Below are positions 18,227-26,921 of a stretch of DNA of 64,000 nt, piece after piece. Position 1 is the first letter of the stretch. Every line of letters begins with the position of its first letter. This DNA comes from Brachybacterium sillae (GTDB lineage: Bacteria; Actinomycetota; Actinomycetes; Actinomycetales; Dermabacteraceae). A program made the position numbers and the translations under genes. The notes below the pieces were generated by a model, which did no database searches, was not told where the DNA came from, and saw only the letters and a program-made list of their open reading frames with translations. The stretch is taken from the NCBI RefSeq assembly GCF_025028335.1, contig NZ_JAFEUW010000001.1, forward strand, positions 1,550,001 through 1,614,000. Direction: 5' to 3'.

Positions 18227-18339
18227 GCGTCCTCCTCGAGGCAGGGCCCGCGCGCCACGACCGTTCGAGGCGGTCCGGAATCCCAGGCCTGAGACGACGG
18301 ACGGTCGCACGCGGGGCGAACCGGGAAACACCCCCCAAC

Positions 18340-18395
18340 CCCGCTGTCAGTGCAGGTCGGAGGGCGTTTCCTACTCAGTGGTGCGTTTCACGGTA
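18340..18395 (-). promoter_or_regulatory. Possible operator: repeated GAAACGC upstream of the binding-protein operon
   Basis: On the minus strand GAAACGC occurs twice, 21 bases apart, ~150 bases before the 18226 start. Sugar operons are often controlled by LacI-type repressors binding in this zone, but I see no good palindrome or -35/-10 pair. Confidence 0.25.
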
Positions 18396-18411
18396 AGACC
18401 CCCCGGGGGGG

Positions 18412-18454
18412 CCGTCAACGCTCCCGACTTCCAGATGGTCGGGAGCGTTGACGG
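18412..18454 (-). terminator. Strong hairpin terminator after the SLH-protein gene
   Basis: Perfect 17-base arms ccgtcaacgctcccgac (18412-18428) and its complement (18438-18454) flank a 9-base loop, about 20 bases past the stop of the leftward gene ending at 18475. Confidence 0.8.
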
Positions 18455-18474
18455 ACCCCAGGAGCCCGCGGGTC

Positions 18475-19532
18475 TCAGGAGGCGAAGTACGCCGTGCCGA
18501 AGTCACTGGTGAAGACCTTGATTCGGACCACGACATCCCGCGCATCGTCCACCCCGAAGGCGACCTTCCAGGATGCGGAGGAACCGGGGGCGATGGAGAT
18601 GTCCGGAGGGCCGTCGATGCCCCGGTCCATATCGAAGATCTCCGACGCCTCCTGCGACGCGGAATCGGCGCTCACCCAGATATCGAACGGGCTGATGGCA
18701 CCCCCGGTGTCGTTGCGCAGGGTGACGGTGGTGACCACCGCTGCCGGGTACCCCTCGTGACCGGCGGCGGTCGACGACGGCGTGTACGGCTGCGGCGCGG
18801 AGACGCTCACGGACAATCCCGATCGGAAGGCGAACCAGCCTCCGTAGGGGCGCCGTCCGCCGTCGGTCGGCATCCCCAGCAGCACCTTGTGCCAGAAGCG
18901 GTAGAGGAACGCCGCCATGGCCTCACGGGTGACGGGGGTGACAGGACGGAAGGTGCCGTCGGGCCAGCCGGTGGTGATACCGGTGGAGGCCAGCCAGTGG
19001 ATCTCCTTCGCGAACTGGCTCCTCAGCGGCACATCGCGGAACCGGGAGGTGGACGGGAGACGATACGACGGGGAGCCGGCCAGGCGGTACAGGAACGCGG
19101 CCATGGCGTCGCGGTTGACGTTCGCCAGCGGACGGAACTGCCGTCGGGCCACCCGGTGGAGATGCCCCAGTCGGCCATCCAGGTGATCTCCTTGTAGAAC
19201 ATCTGCCCCGGACGGATGTCGCGGAACGGGGAGGTGCGCGGCGCCGCGAACGGGGGCTCGCCCGCGAGCCGGTAGAAGAACGCCGCCATCGCGTCGCGGT
19301 GCACATACTCCGCCGGGCGGTACTGGAGGCGATCCCCGACGGTCCAGCCGGTGGAGATCCCCTGGTCGTGCATCCACTGGATCTCCGCGAAGAACAGGGT
19401 GGAGGCCGGAACATCGGAGAAGATCCCGACGGCCTGGGCCCCGGGTGCGAGGGCAGAGCCGGTGGCGGCGACGGCGCCGCCCGCGAGCAGTGCGGACAGG
19501 GCGTGGCGGCGGGTGAGGGTGATCTGGTGCAT
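18475..19532 (-). pseudogene. Secreted SLH-repeat protein, frameshifted
   Basis: The reading starts at the ATG at 19532 with a twin-arginine signal (LTRRHALSALLAGGAVAATG). It then has SLH-like repeats that contain FSDVP, GISTGW, RDAMAAFFYRLAG and FRDI motifs, the kind actinobacteria use to bind the cell wall. The frame breaks after GISTGWPDG: near 19138-19142 one base is missing, and the neighbouring frame continues FRPLANVNRDAMAAFLYRLAG with further repeats and a C-terminal Ig-like domain of ~115 residues ending in YFAS at 18475. A one-base deletion therefore splits an otherwise intact ~350-residue protein. Real inactivation and assembly error are both possible. Confidence 0.8.
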
Positions 19533-19968
19533 AGCCGCTCCCGAGGTGGGGCCCCGGGCCGGTTCAGCGTGTGGGCGGCCGCGGCTGCGGGCCCCGACGG
19601 CTGCCGTTCCCCAGGGCGGCGAAGGAAAGGGCGACCGCGCTGCGCTCCTGCGTCACTGCAGTCCGCTGCCGCTGTCGGCGTCATCGTACGGCGGGCGGGG
19701 AGCCGTGTCACCGGGGACGGCGGGGGAATGATGCGGGGTGTCGAGAAGGGGCGGCGGCCCGGCGCTCCTCCACCTCGTGCCGGTCAGCCTGGCGGGCGGG
19801 TATCGGTCGCGCCTCGGTGGCCTGACCGCCCACCGGGCTCAGGCCGCGACCTTGGGCCGCGGTGGCGCGGGTGAAGTTCGGGGCCGGGTCCTCAGCGGGG
19901 TCGTCCCGGGTGGCGGGCGTGACGGCGCTGGCGTTCCCGCACGGCGCACTGGTCGCCAACGCGCGGCA
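19533..19968. other. Intergenic stretch with no recognisable gene
   Basis: About 436 bases between the SLH gene start and the small membrane protein. Open frames here lack family motifs, plausible starts and ribosome-binding sites. It may be debris of the M81 peptidase locus to its right. Confidence 0.5.
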
Positions 19969-20106
19969 TCACTCTGCCAGACGGGCGGCCTCGTCGGCAC
20001 GCTCCTCCGCTTCGTTCGCGCGGACGGTGGCGCGGCGGGCCATGGGCAGGGCGACCACGGCGAGCGCCACCGCCAGCACTGCCACCACCAGAGCGGCCAC
20101 CGTCAT
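19969..20106 (-). CDS. 45-residue single-helix membrane protein
   Basis: The product reads as one N-terminal transmembrane helix (VAALVVAVLAVALAVVALPM) and a short charged, coiled-coil-like tail rich in Arg, Ala and Glu. The ATG at 20106 follows GAGGACCCGAG. No family is recognised and the small size makes it uncertain; membrane helix plus helical tail is a common form for small scaffold proteins. Confidence 0.45.
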   Translation of the reverse strand: MTVAALVVAVLAVALAVVALPMARRATVRANEAEERADEAARLAE

Positions 20107-20191
20107 CTCGGGTCCTCGTTTCTCCAGGCACCGTCCACACCGACGGGTGACACGACGCGATGTCCCTCCAGGGCACCGGCCCGGAACCGGC

Positions 20192-20599
20192 ATGCAGGGT
20201 CACTGCACCGAGAGGACACCGTCGGCCCGGGTGGTGGCCTGCGATGACTCCCCCGACACCGGACGCGCGGTCGCACTGCGGGTGCTGCACGAGAGCACAG
20301 AGGCGCAGACCGAGACGGGGCTGACGGTGGTGGTCACGTCCCGCGGGGCGCAGTACGCCACCGAGGAGATGTTCGCGCGTCTGGGCCTCCGCATGCGCGG
20401 TGCCGACGCGGTGGTGGTGAAGATGGGGTACCTCCAACCCGAACAGTACGACGCCGCCGCCGACTGGCTGCTCGCGCTGACCCCCGGCGGCGTGGACCAG
20501 GACCTGCACCGCCTGGGACACGCACGCATCGCCCGACCGATGATCCCCTTCGACCCCGAGATCCCCTGCCCCACCGCGGCCGACCTGCGGCGGGAGTGA
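20192..20599 (+). pseudogene. C-terminal remnant of an M81-type (MlrC-like) metallopeptidase
   Basis: About 120 residues resemble the C-terminal domain of MlrC/M81 proteins: GLTVVVTSRGAQ, then VVVKMGYLQPEQYDAAADWL, ALTPGGVDQDLHRLGHARI and RPMIPFD. Full-length relatives are near 490 residues, and the catalytic N-terminal domain is absent: the upstream 300 bases show no matching frame. The family call is from memory of these motifs and is moderately sure. It looks like a 5'-deleted leftover. Confidence 0.5.
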
Positions 20600-20647
20600 G
20601 GGCCAAGGGGTAAGGCCCCCGCCGCCGCGCTCAGGTGTTCTTGGTGC

Positions 20648-21709
20648 TCAGGCGGTCTCGGTCGCCCCGCTCGCCTCGCCCGCGCCGGACGAATCACCCG
20701 TCGAGCGCTTCGGCTTCGCGGCCTTCGCGGTGGTCGCCTTCGCCCCCTTGCCGGCGTTCTTGGCACTCTTGGTGGCCTTCTCGCCCGTGGCAGCCTTGGT
20801 GCTCTTCGCACTCTTGGCCGACTTCGTACCCTTGGCGCTCTTCGTCCTCTTGCCGCCCTTGCCCACACGCCGGGCCACGGCGTCCTTCTCCAGGGCGGAG
20901 GCCACATCGGCCACGTACACGTAGTCGGAGCGGTCCGGGCGCTCGTAGCCCTCGCTCGGCGGACGCTGCGGGATCTCGATGTCCTGCGGCGCCACGTACT
21001 CCCACGGCACCCGCGACAGGATGTCGTGGATGACGTTGATCCGGGAGCGCTTCTTGTCCTCGCTCTCGACGGTGTACCAGCGGGCCCACGGGGTGTCGGT
21101 CGCGGCGAACATGGCGTCCTTGGCGCGCGAGTAATCCTCCCAGCGGGAGATCGACTGCACGTCCATCGGCGACAGCTTCCACCGGCGCATGGGGTCGTTC
21201 GCGCGGGAGCGGAAGCGGGCTTCCTGTTCCTCGTCGGAGACGGAGAACCAGTACTTGATCAAGCGGATGCCGTCCTCGACCAGCATCCGCTCGAACTCCG
21301 GCGCCTGCCGCAGGAAGCGGTGGTACTGGGCGTCGGTGCAGAAACCCATCACGCGCTCCACGCCGGCGCGGTTGTACCAGGAGCGGTCGAAGATGACGAT
21401 CTCCCCGGCGGCCGGCAGATGCTGGATGTACCGCTGGAAGTACCACTGGGTCTGCTCGCGCTCAGTCGGAGCGGGCAGGGCGACGATGCGGGCGTGTCGC
21501 GGGTTGAGGTACTGGGTGATGCGCTTGATGGCGGATCCCTTGCCCGCGGCGTCGCGGCCCTCGAAGATCAGCGCCACGCGCTCACCGTTCTCGATCACCC
21601 ACTGCTGCATGGCGACGAGCTCGGCCTGAAGGCGCTCCAGCTCGGCCTCGTACGCGGCCTTGTCGAGTTTGGCGGGGGCGCCGGAGGAGACATGGTCGTT
21701 CTTGGACAT
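20648..21709 (-). CDS. ppk2: Polyphosphate kinase 2 with a Lys/Ala-rich basic tail
   Basis: The first ~265 residues are a PPK2 core: Walker A EGRDAAGKGS (50-59), the lid region FDRSWYNRAGVERVMGF, and a Walker B-like zone. PPK2 enzymes move phosphate between polyphosphate and nucleotides. The last ~75 residues are built from KSAKGTKSAKSAKSTKAA-type repeats ending in a Ser/Gly/Ala stretch, much like a histone H1 or mycobacterial HupB tail. A basic tail could bind polyphosphate or DNA, which is inference. The ATG at 21709 is close to the divergent mannosidase gene. Confidence 0.93.
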   Translation of the reverse strand: MSKNDHVSSGAPAKLDKAAYEAELERLQAELVAMQQWVIENGERVALIFEGRDAAGKGSAIKRITQYLNPRHARIVALPAPTEREQTQWYFQRYIQHLPAAGEIVIFDRSWYNRAGVERVMGFCTDAQYHRFLRQAPEFERMLVEDGIRLIKYWFSVSDEEQEARFRSRANDPMRRWKLSPMDVQSISRWEDYSRAKDAMFAATDTPWARWYTVESEDKKRSRINVIHDILSRVPWEYVAPQDIEIPQRPPSEGYERPDRSDYVYVADVASALEKDAVARRVGKGGKRTKSAKGTKSAKSAKSTKAATGEKATKSAKNAGKGAKATTAKAAKPKRSTGDSSGAGEASGATETA

Positions 21710-21854
21710 GGGGGCGAGGGTAGGGCATCGGCCCGGACGCCCCGTGGGACCTTCGGCCCGGCCCCGGGACCGACGGGGATGTGCTGCCGGTCACGGTCGT
21801 GATGGCATGGATGCCGAGCCTCATCCCCTCCCCGCACGTCCCCAGGAGCCCACC

Positions 21855-23174
21855 GTGCACGACAACCGCAGCACCAGCGAAGGCCGCCTCCAGCGCTTCC
21901 TCGGGGAGTCGCTCCCGCGGCGGCGTCACCTGGCCACCGCGCCGTTGACGATCGGCGCCTGGGAGGCCCCCGGGGAGCCGGTGCCGTTCACCGAGGCGAT
22001 CACCCAGGAGTTCACCCCCGTGACCGAGGGCCACGCGTGGGGCCGGCCGTGGTCGACGATGTGGCTGCACGTCACCGGCACCGCCCCCGCCCACTGGACC
22101 TCCGACGACACCACCGACGTCGAACTGCAGCTGGACCTGTCGTTCTCCAACATGCCGGGGTTCCAGGCGGAGGCGCTGGTGTGGACGCCGCAGGGGCACA
22201 TCGTCAAGGCGATCAACCCGTTCAACCAGTACCTGACGCTGCCCGCTGATGACCCCGTCGACCTGTTCATCGAATGCGCGGCGAACCCGAACGTCGCCGG
22301 GGACTGGTCGTTCGCGCCCACGCAGCTGGGTGAGTGGGAGAGCGCCGGCGATGACCCGATCTACCGGATCACCCGGCTGCACCTGGCGTGGCGCTCGCGG
22401 GTGGTGTGGGAGCTGGAGCAGGACCTGCGGGCCCTCGGCGGGCTGATGCGGTCGCTGCCGGAGGAGTCCCTGCGCCGGGCCGATCTGCTGCGGGCGATCG
22501 AACGGGCGCTGGATGCGGCCGACGTCGATGACCTCCATGGCACCGCCGCCGCGGCCCGCGCCGAGCTCGCCCCGGAGCTGGCCAAACCCGCGCACGCCTC
22601 GGCGATGACGGTAATCGCCACCGGTCACACCCACATCGACTCCGCATGGCTGTGGCCGGTGCGGGAGACGAAACGCAAGTGCGCCCGCACCTTCGCGAAC
22701 GTGTGCTGGCTGCTGGAACGGTACGAGCATCTGAACTTCTCCTGCTCCTCGGCGCAGCAGTACCAGTGGATCCGCGACGACTACCCGGAGTTGTTCGAGC
22801 GGATCCGGGCGCTGGTGGCGGCGGGCCGGTTCATCCCGGTGGGCGGCATGTGGGCGGAGTCCGACACGAACATGCCCGGCAGTGAGGCGATGGCCCGTCG
22901 GTTCCTGCACGGCAAGTCGTTCTTCCTGCGGGAGTTCGGGGTGGAGACCACGCAGACGTGGCGGCCGGATTCCTTCGGGTACTCGGCGGCGCTGCCGCAG
23001 ATCTGCGCGCTCGCGGGGCAGGAGGATTTCCTCACGCAGAAGGTGTCGTGGAACCAGTACTCCCGGTTCCCGCACCACACCTTCTGGTGGGAGGGCATCG
23101 ACGGGACGGTGCAGTTCGCCCACTTCCCGCCGGTCGACACGTACAACGGGCAGCTGTCGGTCAAGTCCCTTTGA
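21855..23174 (+). pseudogene. GH38 alpha-mannosidase, N-terminal fragment cut by an IS
   Basis: The frame starts at GTG 21855 behind AGGAG and reads a GH38 N-terminus: jelly-roll-like region, then the catalytic start TGHTHIDSAWLWPVRETKRK with metal-binding His and Asp, and SDTNMPGSEAMARRFLHGK and WRPDSFGYSAALPQI (nucleophile Asp). Homology stops at PVDTYNGQLS and the frame ends in VKSL and TGA, with IS256-type sequence starting here. Full-length relatives are ~1000 residues, so this is the first ~440. The C-terminal ~130 residues survive at 29086-29488; the ~430 between are missing. Confidence 0.88.
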
Positions 23175-23770
23175 GTGGTGGCTTTTGGGTCAGGCGGTCA
23201 TGAGGAGCCGGCTGGCGGTCTCGGGGGTGTCGGTGGTGAGTATGTCGGCGAGGCGGCGTAGGGAGATGTCACTGATGTAGCGACGCTCGCCGTACTGCCA
23301 TTCCTCGTGCTGGTCCTGGAGAACAGCGCCGACGAGACGGGTGGCGGAGTCTCGGTTAGGGAAGATCTGGACCACGTCCGCGCGGCGCTTGATTTCGCGG
23401 TTCACACGCTCGATGGGGTGGGGGCACCTCCCGCTTGCGGGGGAGTCGACCAGATCTTGCGCCAGTGCTCGATCGGAAACGCAGCGAACGCGGTCAGGTC
23501 TGCTTCGGCGTCCTTCAGCATCGCCGCGACCTGGGGGAAGGAGTTCTCGAGCGAGGCAGTGACCTGCTGATACGTCTCCCTGACGGTCTCCGGGCTGGTC
23601 TGGACGAAGATCGTGGAGACCAGGGCGTTGACGGGCTTGGAGCGCGCAGAGCCCAGCATCTGGGTGATGTTGCGGGCGAAATGGACCCGGCAGCGCTGCC
23701 ATGACGCGCCGGGCAGCACGGCTTTGATCGCGTGCTTCAACCCGGAGTGCGCGTCGCTGGTCACCATAAG
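23160..23770 (-). mobile_element. IS256-family element, 3' remnant
   Basis: The leftward transposase part covers the C-terminal half: MVTSDAHSGLKHAIKAVLPG, SWQRCRVHFARNITQMLG, then IERVNREIKRRADVVQIFPN and DQHEEWQYGERRYISD. The N-terminal half is replaced by an IS1380-type element at ~23770. In addition 25 bases including gggggcacctcccgcttgcg (from 23419) replace two bases of the usual STNPIER codons, shifting the frame by +23. The catalytic domain is therefore split and the copy is dead. The left end abuts the mannosidase fragment; the exact terminal repeat is not definable from one end. Confidence 0.85.
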
Positions 23771-24968
23771 CGGCGGGGAGCATGCTTCGGATACTGATCT
23801 GCTGCGGTGCGAGCCGGGCCTGTTCGGTGATGTCGCCTCGACCCCGACGATCTCCCGCACGCTCACCACCCTCGCCCAGGACGCGCCCACCGTGATCGAG
23901 GCGATCTCCCAAGCCCGCCGGGCCGCGCGTGAAAGAGCCTGGACCCTCGCCGGAGACCATTCCCCGACTGTGGGGGTCAGTGCGAAGAACCCGCTGGTCG
24001 TCGACCTCGACGCCACCCTGATCAACGTCCACAGCGAGAAGGAGCAGGCCGCACCGACGTTCAAACGCGGCTTCGGATACCACCCGTTGTGCGCGTTCCT
24101 GGACCACGGCAGCGAAGGGACCGGGGAACCACTGGCGATCCACCTGCGCCCCGGCAACGCCGGCTCGAACACCGCCGCTGATCACATCACCGTCACCCGG
24201 CAGGCTCTCGCGCAGCTGCCTGCGGGCCTGCTGGCCCGGGGCGGGCGGGGGTCGAAGAAGATCCTGATCCGCACCGACGGAGCCGGCGGCACCAAGGACT
24301 TCCTGGCCTGGCTCCAGCGGCAGCGTCTGGCCTACTCGGTCGGGTTCACTCTCCCTGCGAACACTCCTGACCTGCTGGAACGTATCGATGAGGCGGAGGC
24401 GTGGACTCCGGCCTATGACACCGATACCGACGGGATCCGCGAGGGGGCATGGGTGGCGGAGCTGACCGGGCTGCTGGATCTTCAGGGTTGGCCGCCCGGG
24501 ATGCGGGTGATCGTGCGGAAGGAACGTCCTCATCCTGGGGCGCAGCTGCGGATCACCGATCACGAGGGGATGCGCATCACCGCGTTCGCGACCAACTCCC
24601 CGCGCGGCCAGCTCCCGGTCTTGGAGCTGCGGCACCGTCGCCGGGCGCGCTGCGAGGACCGGATCCGTAACGCCAAGGACCTGGGCTTGATGAAGTTCCC
24701 GCTGCAGGGCTTCGCGCAGAATCAGCTCTGGTGCCAGATCGTCCAGCTCGCCAGCGAGCTCGTCGCCTGGATGCAGACCGTCGCGCTGACCGGCCATGAT
24801 GCACGGAAGTGGGAGCCCAAACGGCTCCGCGCGCGGTTGTTCGAGATCCCCGCGACCCTCGTGCGCCGCAGCCGGCACAACCTCCTCCACCTCGCCCAGC
24901 ACGCTCCCGAAGCCCGCACCGTCCTGACTGGCGTCAACCGGCTCCGCACTGCCGTCGCGCAGACCTGA
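23771..24968 (+). pseudogene. IS1380-family transposase lacking its N-terminus
   Basis: About 399 codons of a DDE transposase in one open frame; the catalytic Asp in LDATLINVHSEK and the Asp in RTDGAGG are kept. The frame continues upstream into IS256 sequence read on the opposite strand, so no proper start exists. No frameshift within the preserved part, which suggests the fusion is recent. Confidence 0.85.
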
Positions 24969-25142
24969 TCCGGCAAGGCCGCCCGTCCCACCGACCAGCA
25001 GCATCTCTTCTCGGGAGTGGAACCCGACCGCCCGCAACGGACACTGCGACGATCTGTCATACCCGAATGCCACAATCAGCAGCTGAACACCGGCAACGAC
25101 GCCGAACGCGACCGCTCACCAGCCCGATGAAAGATCGAGGCT
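23771..25142 (+). mobile_element. IS1380-family element, 5'-truncated
   Basis: The rightward transposase (to TGA 24966-24968) has typical IS1380 segments: LFGDVASTPTISRTLTTLA, VVDLDATLINVHSEKEQAAP, FKRGFGYHPLCAFLDHG, LIRTDGAGGTKDFLAW and RCEDRIRNAKDLGLMKFP with FAQNQLWCQIVQLASE. The protein begins in mid-domain at SDTDLLRCEPG, so roughly the first 80-100 residues are lost where it meets IS256 sequence. The right end is probably near tgaaagatcgagg (25127-25139). The element carries no intact start. Confidence 0.85.
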
Positions 25143-25184
25143 ATACTTCTACGACGTAGAGATCGCCAGGAGGAAGGCCGGGGC

Positions 25185-26294
25185 ATGTCGTCATTTCTGG
25201 GGAGCGATCCGGAAGCCGTTCGACGCTTCGCTCAGCTCCTCCGTGACCGGCAAGAGGCGCTGGAGCGAACTCGATCGATTCTGGAGCTGGCAGCCCAATG
25301 CGACCCGATCTGGAAAGGGCCAGACGGTGACAGCTTCCGAATCGCGGTCCGCACCGACGTTCTCCCTGTCCTCATCGACGTGACGTCCAGGTTCAGCACC
25401 CTGGCCGGCGAAGCCGATGCTCATGCGGATGAACAGGACGGCGCCTCTGCGGCCTCTGACCCCGTGGGCGTGCAGACCCATCTCCCTCCCCCGGCTTCAC
25501 CAAGACCGGAGACACCGAGCAGGGCGGGGCGCGAGGGTGGTCGTGCGCATGACCGTCGTGGCGATGGAAGTGAAGTCGGGCCCCCCGACGGGCCACTGGG
25601 ATCCGGACTCCCTGACGGTCTCGGCGACCCAGTGCCAGGCACAACTGCAAATGACCCGGGGATGACGGAATGGCATCCTGTTGATCCCGGCGCCGGCGAC
25701 TGGTCCAGTGAGGATGCAACTATTGCCGACCACGCATCCCATGAGGCCGCAACATTGGCCGCGACCGTCATGTCATCGACCTGGCCCGACGCCTCGGACA
25801 ACCTTCTTCACTTCCTTAGCAACTCTGGCGCGGACAAGCAAATGGATCTCGACGCATATCTGGAGGACGAGTCCGAGATCCGCACTGCCATACAGTCGAG
25901 AGAACGAAGCATCGGATTGGCGGCGATCGAGAGGGCCAAGACATCCGGCATCGAGGGTCCAGTGACATTTCCCGTACAAACAGGCTGGCCCGGCGTGGAA
26001 GCGGCATCCCGCAACTGGTACTACGCCACCGGATCTGGAAACTATTCCATGCATGGGCAGGTCACCGTTTATCCACCGGATGCCAATCATCCCGAATGGA
26101 GATTCGAAATGGACACCACACTCCACTACCGTGACCAGTACAACTGGGACGGATCCAAGTCCACAGTTATCGACTTGCCGGGACCGTTCGACCCGACCGT
26201 CACGGATCAGCAGCTCGCCGAGCTGCATCGAGCGGGTCTTGCCAAGGAGTTCCTTCTTCACGGATCGACCGCAAGAAGGACGACAGGGCCATGA
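25185..26294 (+). CDS. WXG/ESX-like effector candidate inside the IS cluster
   Basis: The 369-residue protein starts at ATG 25185 after AGGAGGAAGG. Its first ~95 residues are helical with IWKGPDGDSFR, matching the W-x-G turn of WXG100-type proteins (early secretory antigens for type VII secretion). A Pro/Gly-rich linker (about 100-160) joins a C-terminal domain with RNWYYATGSGNYSMHG, LHYRDQYNWDGSK and LAELHRAGLAKEFLLHGS, a pattern I have seen at the C-terminus of other putative actinobacterial effectors but cannot name. Lower GC than the chromosome. Its stop overlaps the ATG of a lipoprotein gene. An effector with a lipoprotein partner is inference. Confidence 0.75.
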   Translation: MSSFLGSDPEAVRRFAQLLRDRQEALERTRSILELAAQCDPIWKGPDGDSFRIAVRTDVLPVLIDVTSRFSTLAGEADAHADEQDGASAASDPVGVQTHLPPPASPRPETPSRAGREGGRAHDRRGDGSEVGPPDGPLGSGLPDGLGDPVPGTTANDPGMTEWHPVDPGAGDWSSEDATIADHASHEAATLAATVMSSTWPDASDNLLHFLSNSGADKQMDLDAYLEDESEIRTAIQSRERSIGLAAIERAKTSGIEGPVTFPVQTGWPGVEAASRNWYYATGSGNYSMHGQVTVYPPDANHPEWRFEMDTTLHYRDQYNWDGSKSTVIDLPGPFDPTVTDQQLAELHRAGLAKEFLLHGSTARRTTGP

Positions 26295-26764
26295 GACGTC
26301 GAATCGCCCTCATCGGGGCTCTGAGCTTGGTTCCACCGTCACTGCTGACGGCCTGCAGCATTTCCGATCCGAAGAGTGAGAAGACCACGGCTATGACAAG
26401 CAAGCCCAGTACTCCTGAAGAAGCACTCACCGCTGTGGGCCTGCCTGTCCCCGACGCAGAACTGACTCTCAGCGAAGGAATCGTCAACACCGAACTCCTC
26501 GAATGGAGTCTGCGAGTCACCTTCACGGGCAGCGCCGAGACGGTGCAGACGTGGATGGCCGATGCCTTCGGGGAAGGTACGAACGGCCTCCCCGTCAGTG
26601 AGGACGGGGCCCCCATCTCCCCGCGCATAGCGCCGGAGGAGGTGCACACGGGAATGCGCTGGGAAAGCGGCTCCAACCCCAGGGATCCGAACGCCACCTA
26701 CACGGTGCTGATCTCGTCCGACGGCACCGACGTCGTGGTCGCAGCCGCCCGTACCACTCGCTGA
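26291..26764 (+). CDS. Lipoprotein coupled to the WXG-like protein
   Basis: The 157-residue product has a clear signal peptide and lipobox (MRRRIALIGALSLVPPSLLTAC, cleaved before Cys22). The mature part has no motif I recognise; it is a small mixed fold with EEALTAVGLPVPDAEL and WRVTF-like beta segments. The start ATG overlaps the stop of the upstream gene by four bases (ATGA), so the two are made together. An immunity or chaperone function would fit the context but is not shown by sequence. Confidence 0.75.
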   Translation: MRRRIALIGALSLVPPSLLTACSISDPKSEKTTAMTSKPSTPEEALTAVGLPVPDAELTLSEGIVNTELLEWSLRVTFTGSAETVQTWMADAFGEGTNGLPVSEDGAPISPRIAPEEVHTGMRWESGSNPRDPNATYTVLISSDGTDVVVAAARTTR

Positions 26765-26821
26765 CGCCTGCGAACTGGACGAACGGACAGGGCGAAGGTC
26801 CAGGCCCTCCTCACCTGTGCC

Positions 26822-26921
26822 TCAGTCGGCGCGGTGCGATCCACCGCCGGCGGGCCCACTCCCCGCTCCCCCATCGCCCTCGCTGCGCCGCTCCTCGACC
26901 GCCAGGAACTGTCCGGTGTCC
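26822..26921 (-). pseudogene. C-terminal end of an unidentified gene, split by an IS1634-type element
   Basis: In the minus frame this reads the tail SEGDGGAGSGPAGGGSHRAD before the TGA at 26822-26824. The same frame resumes beyond the IS element at 28568-28774 as LRTLHRTFSDDPDFPVRA, through PIPDTGQFLAVEE. Removing the IS and one target copy restores a continuous reading. I do not recognise the protein; its upstream part is lost at the second IS1634 copy. Confidence 0.65.
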
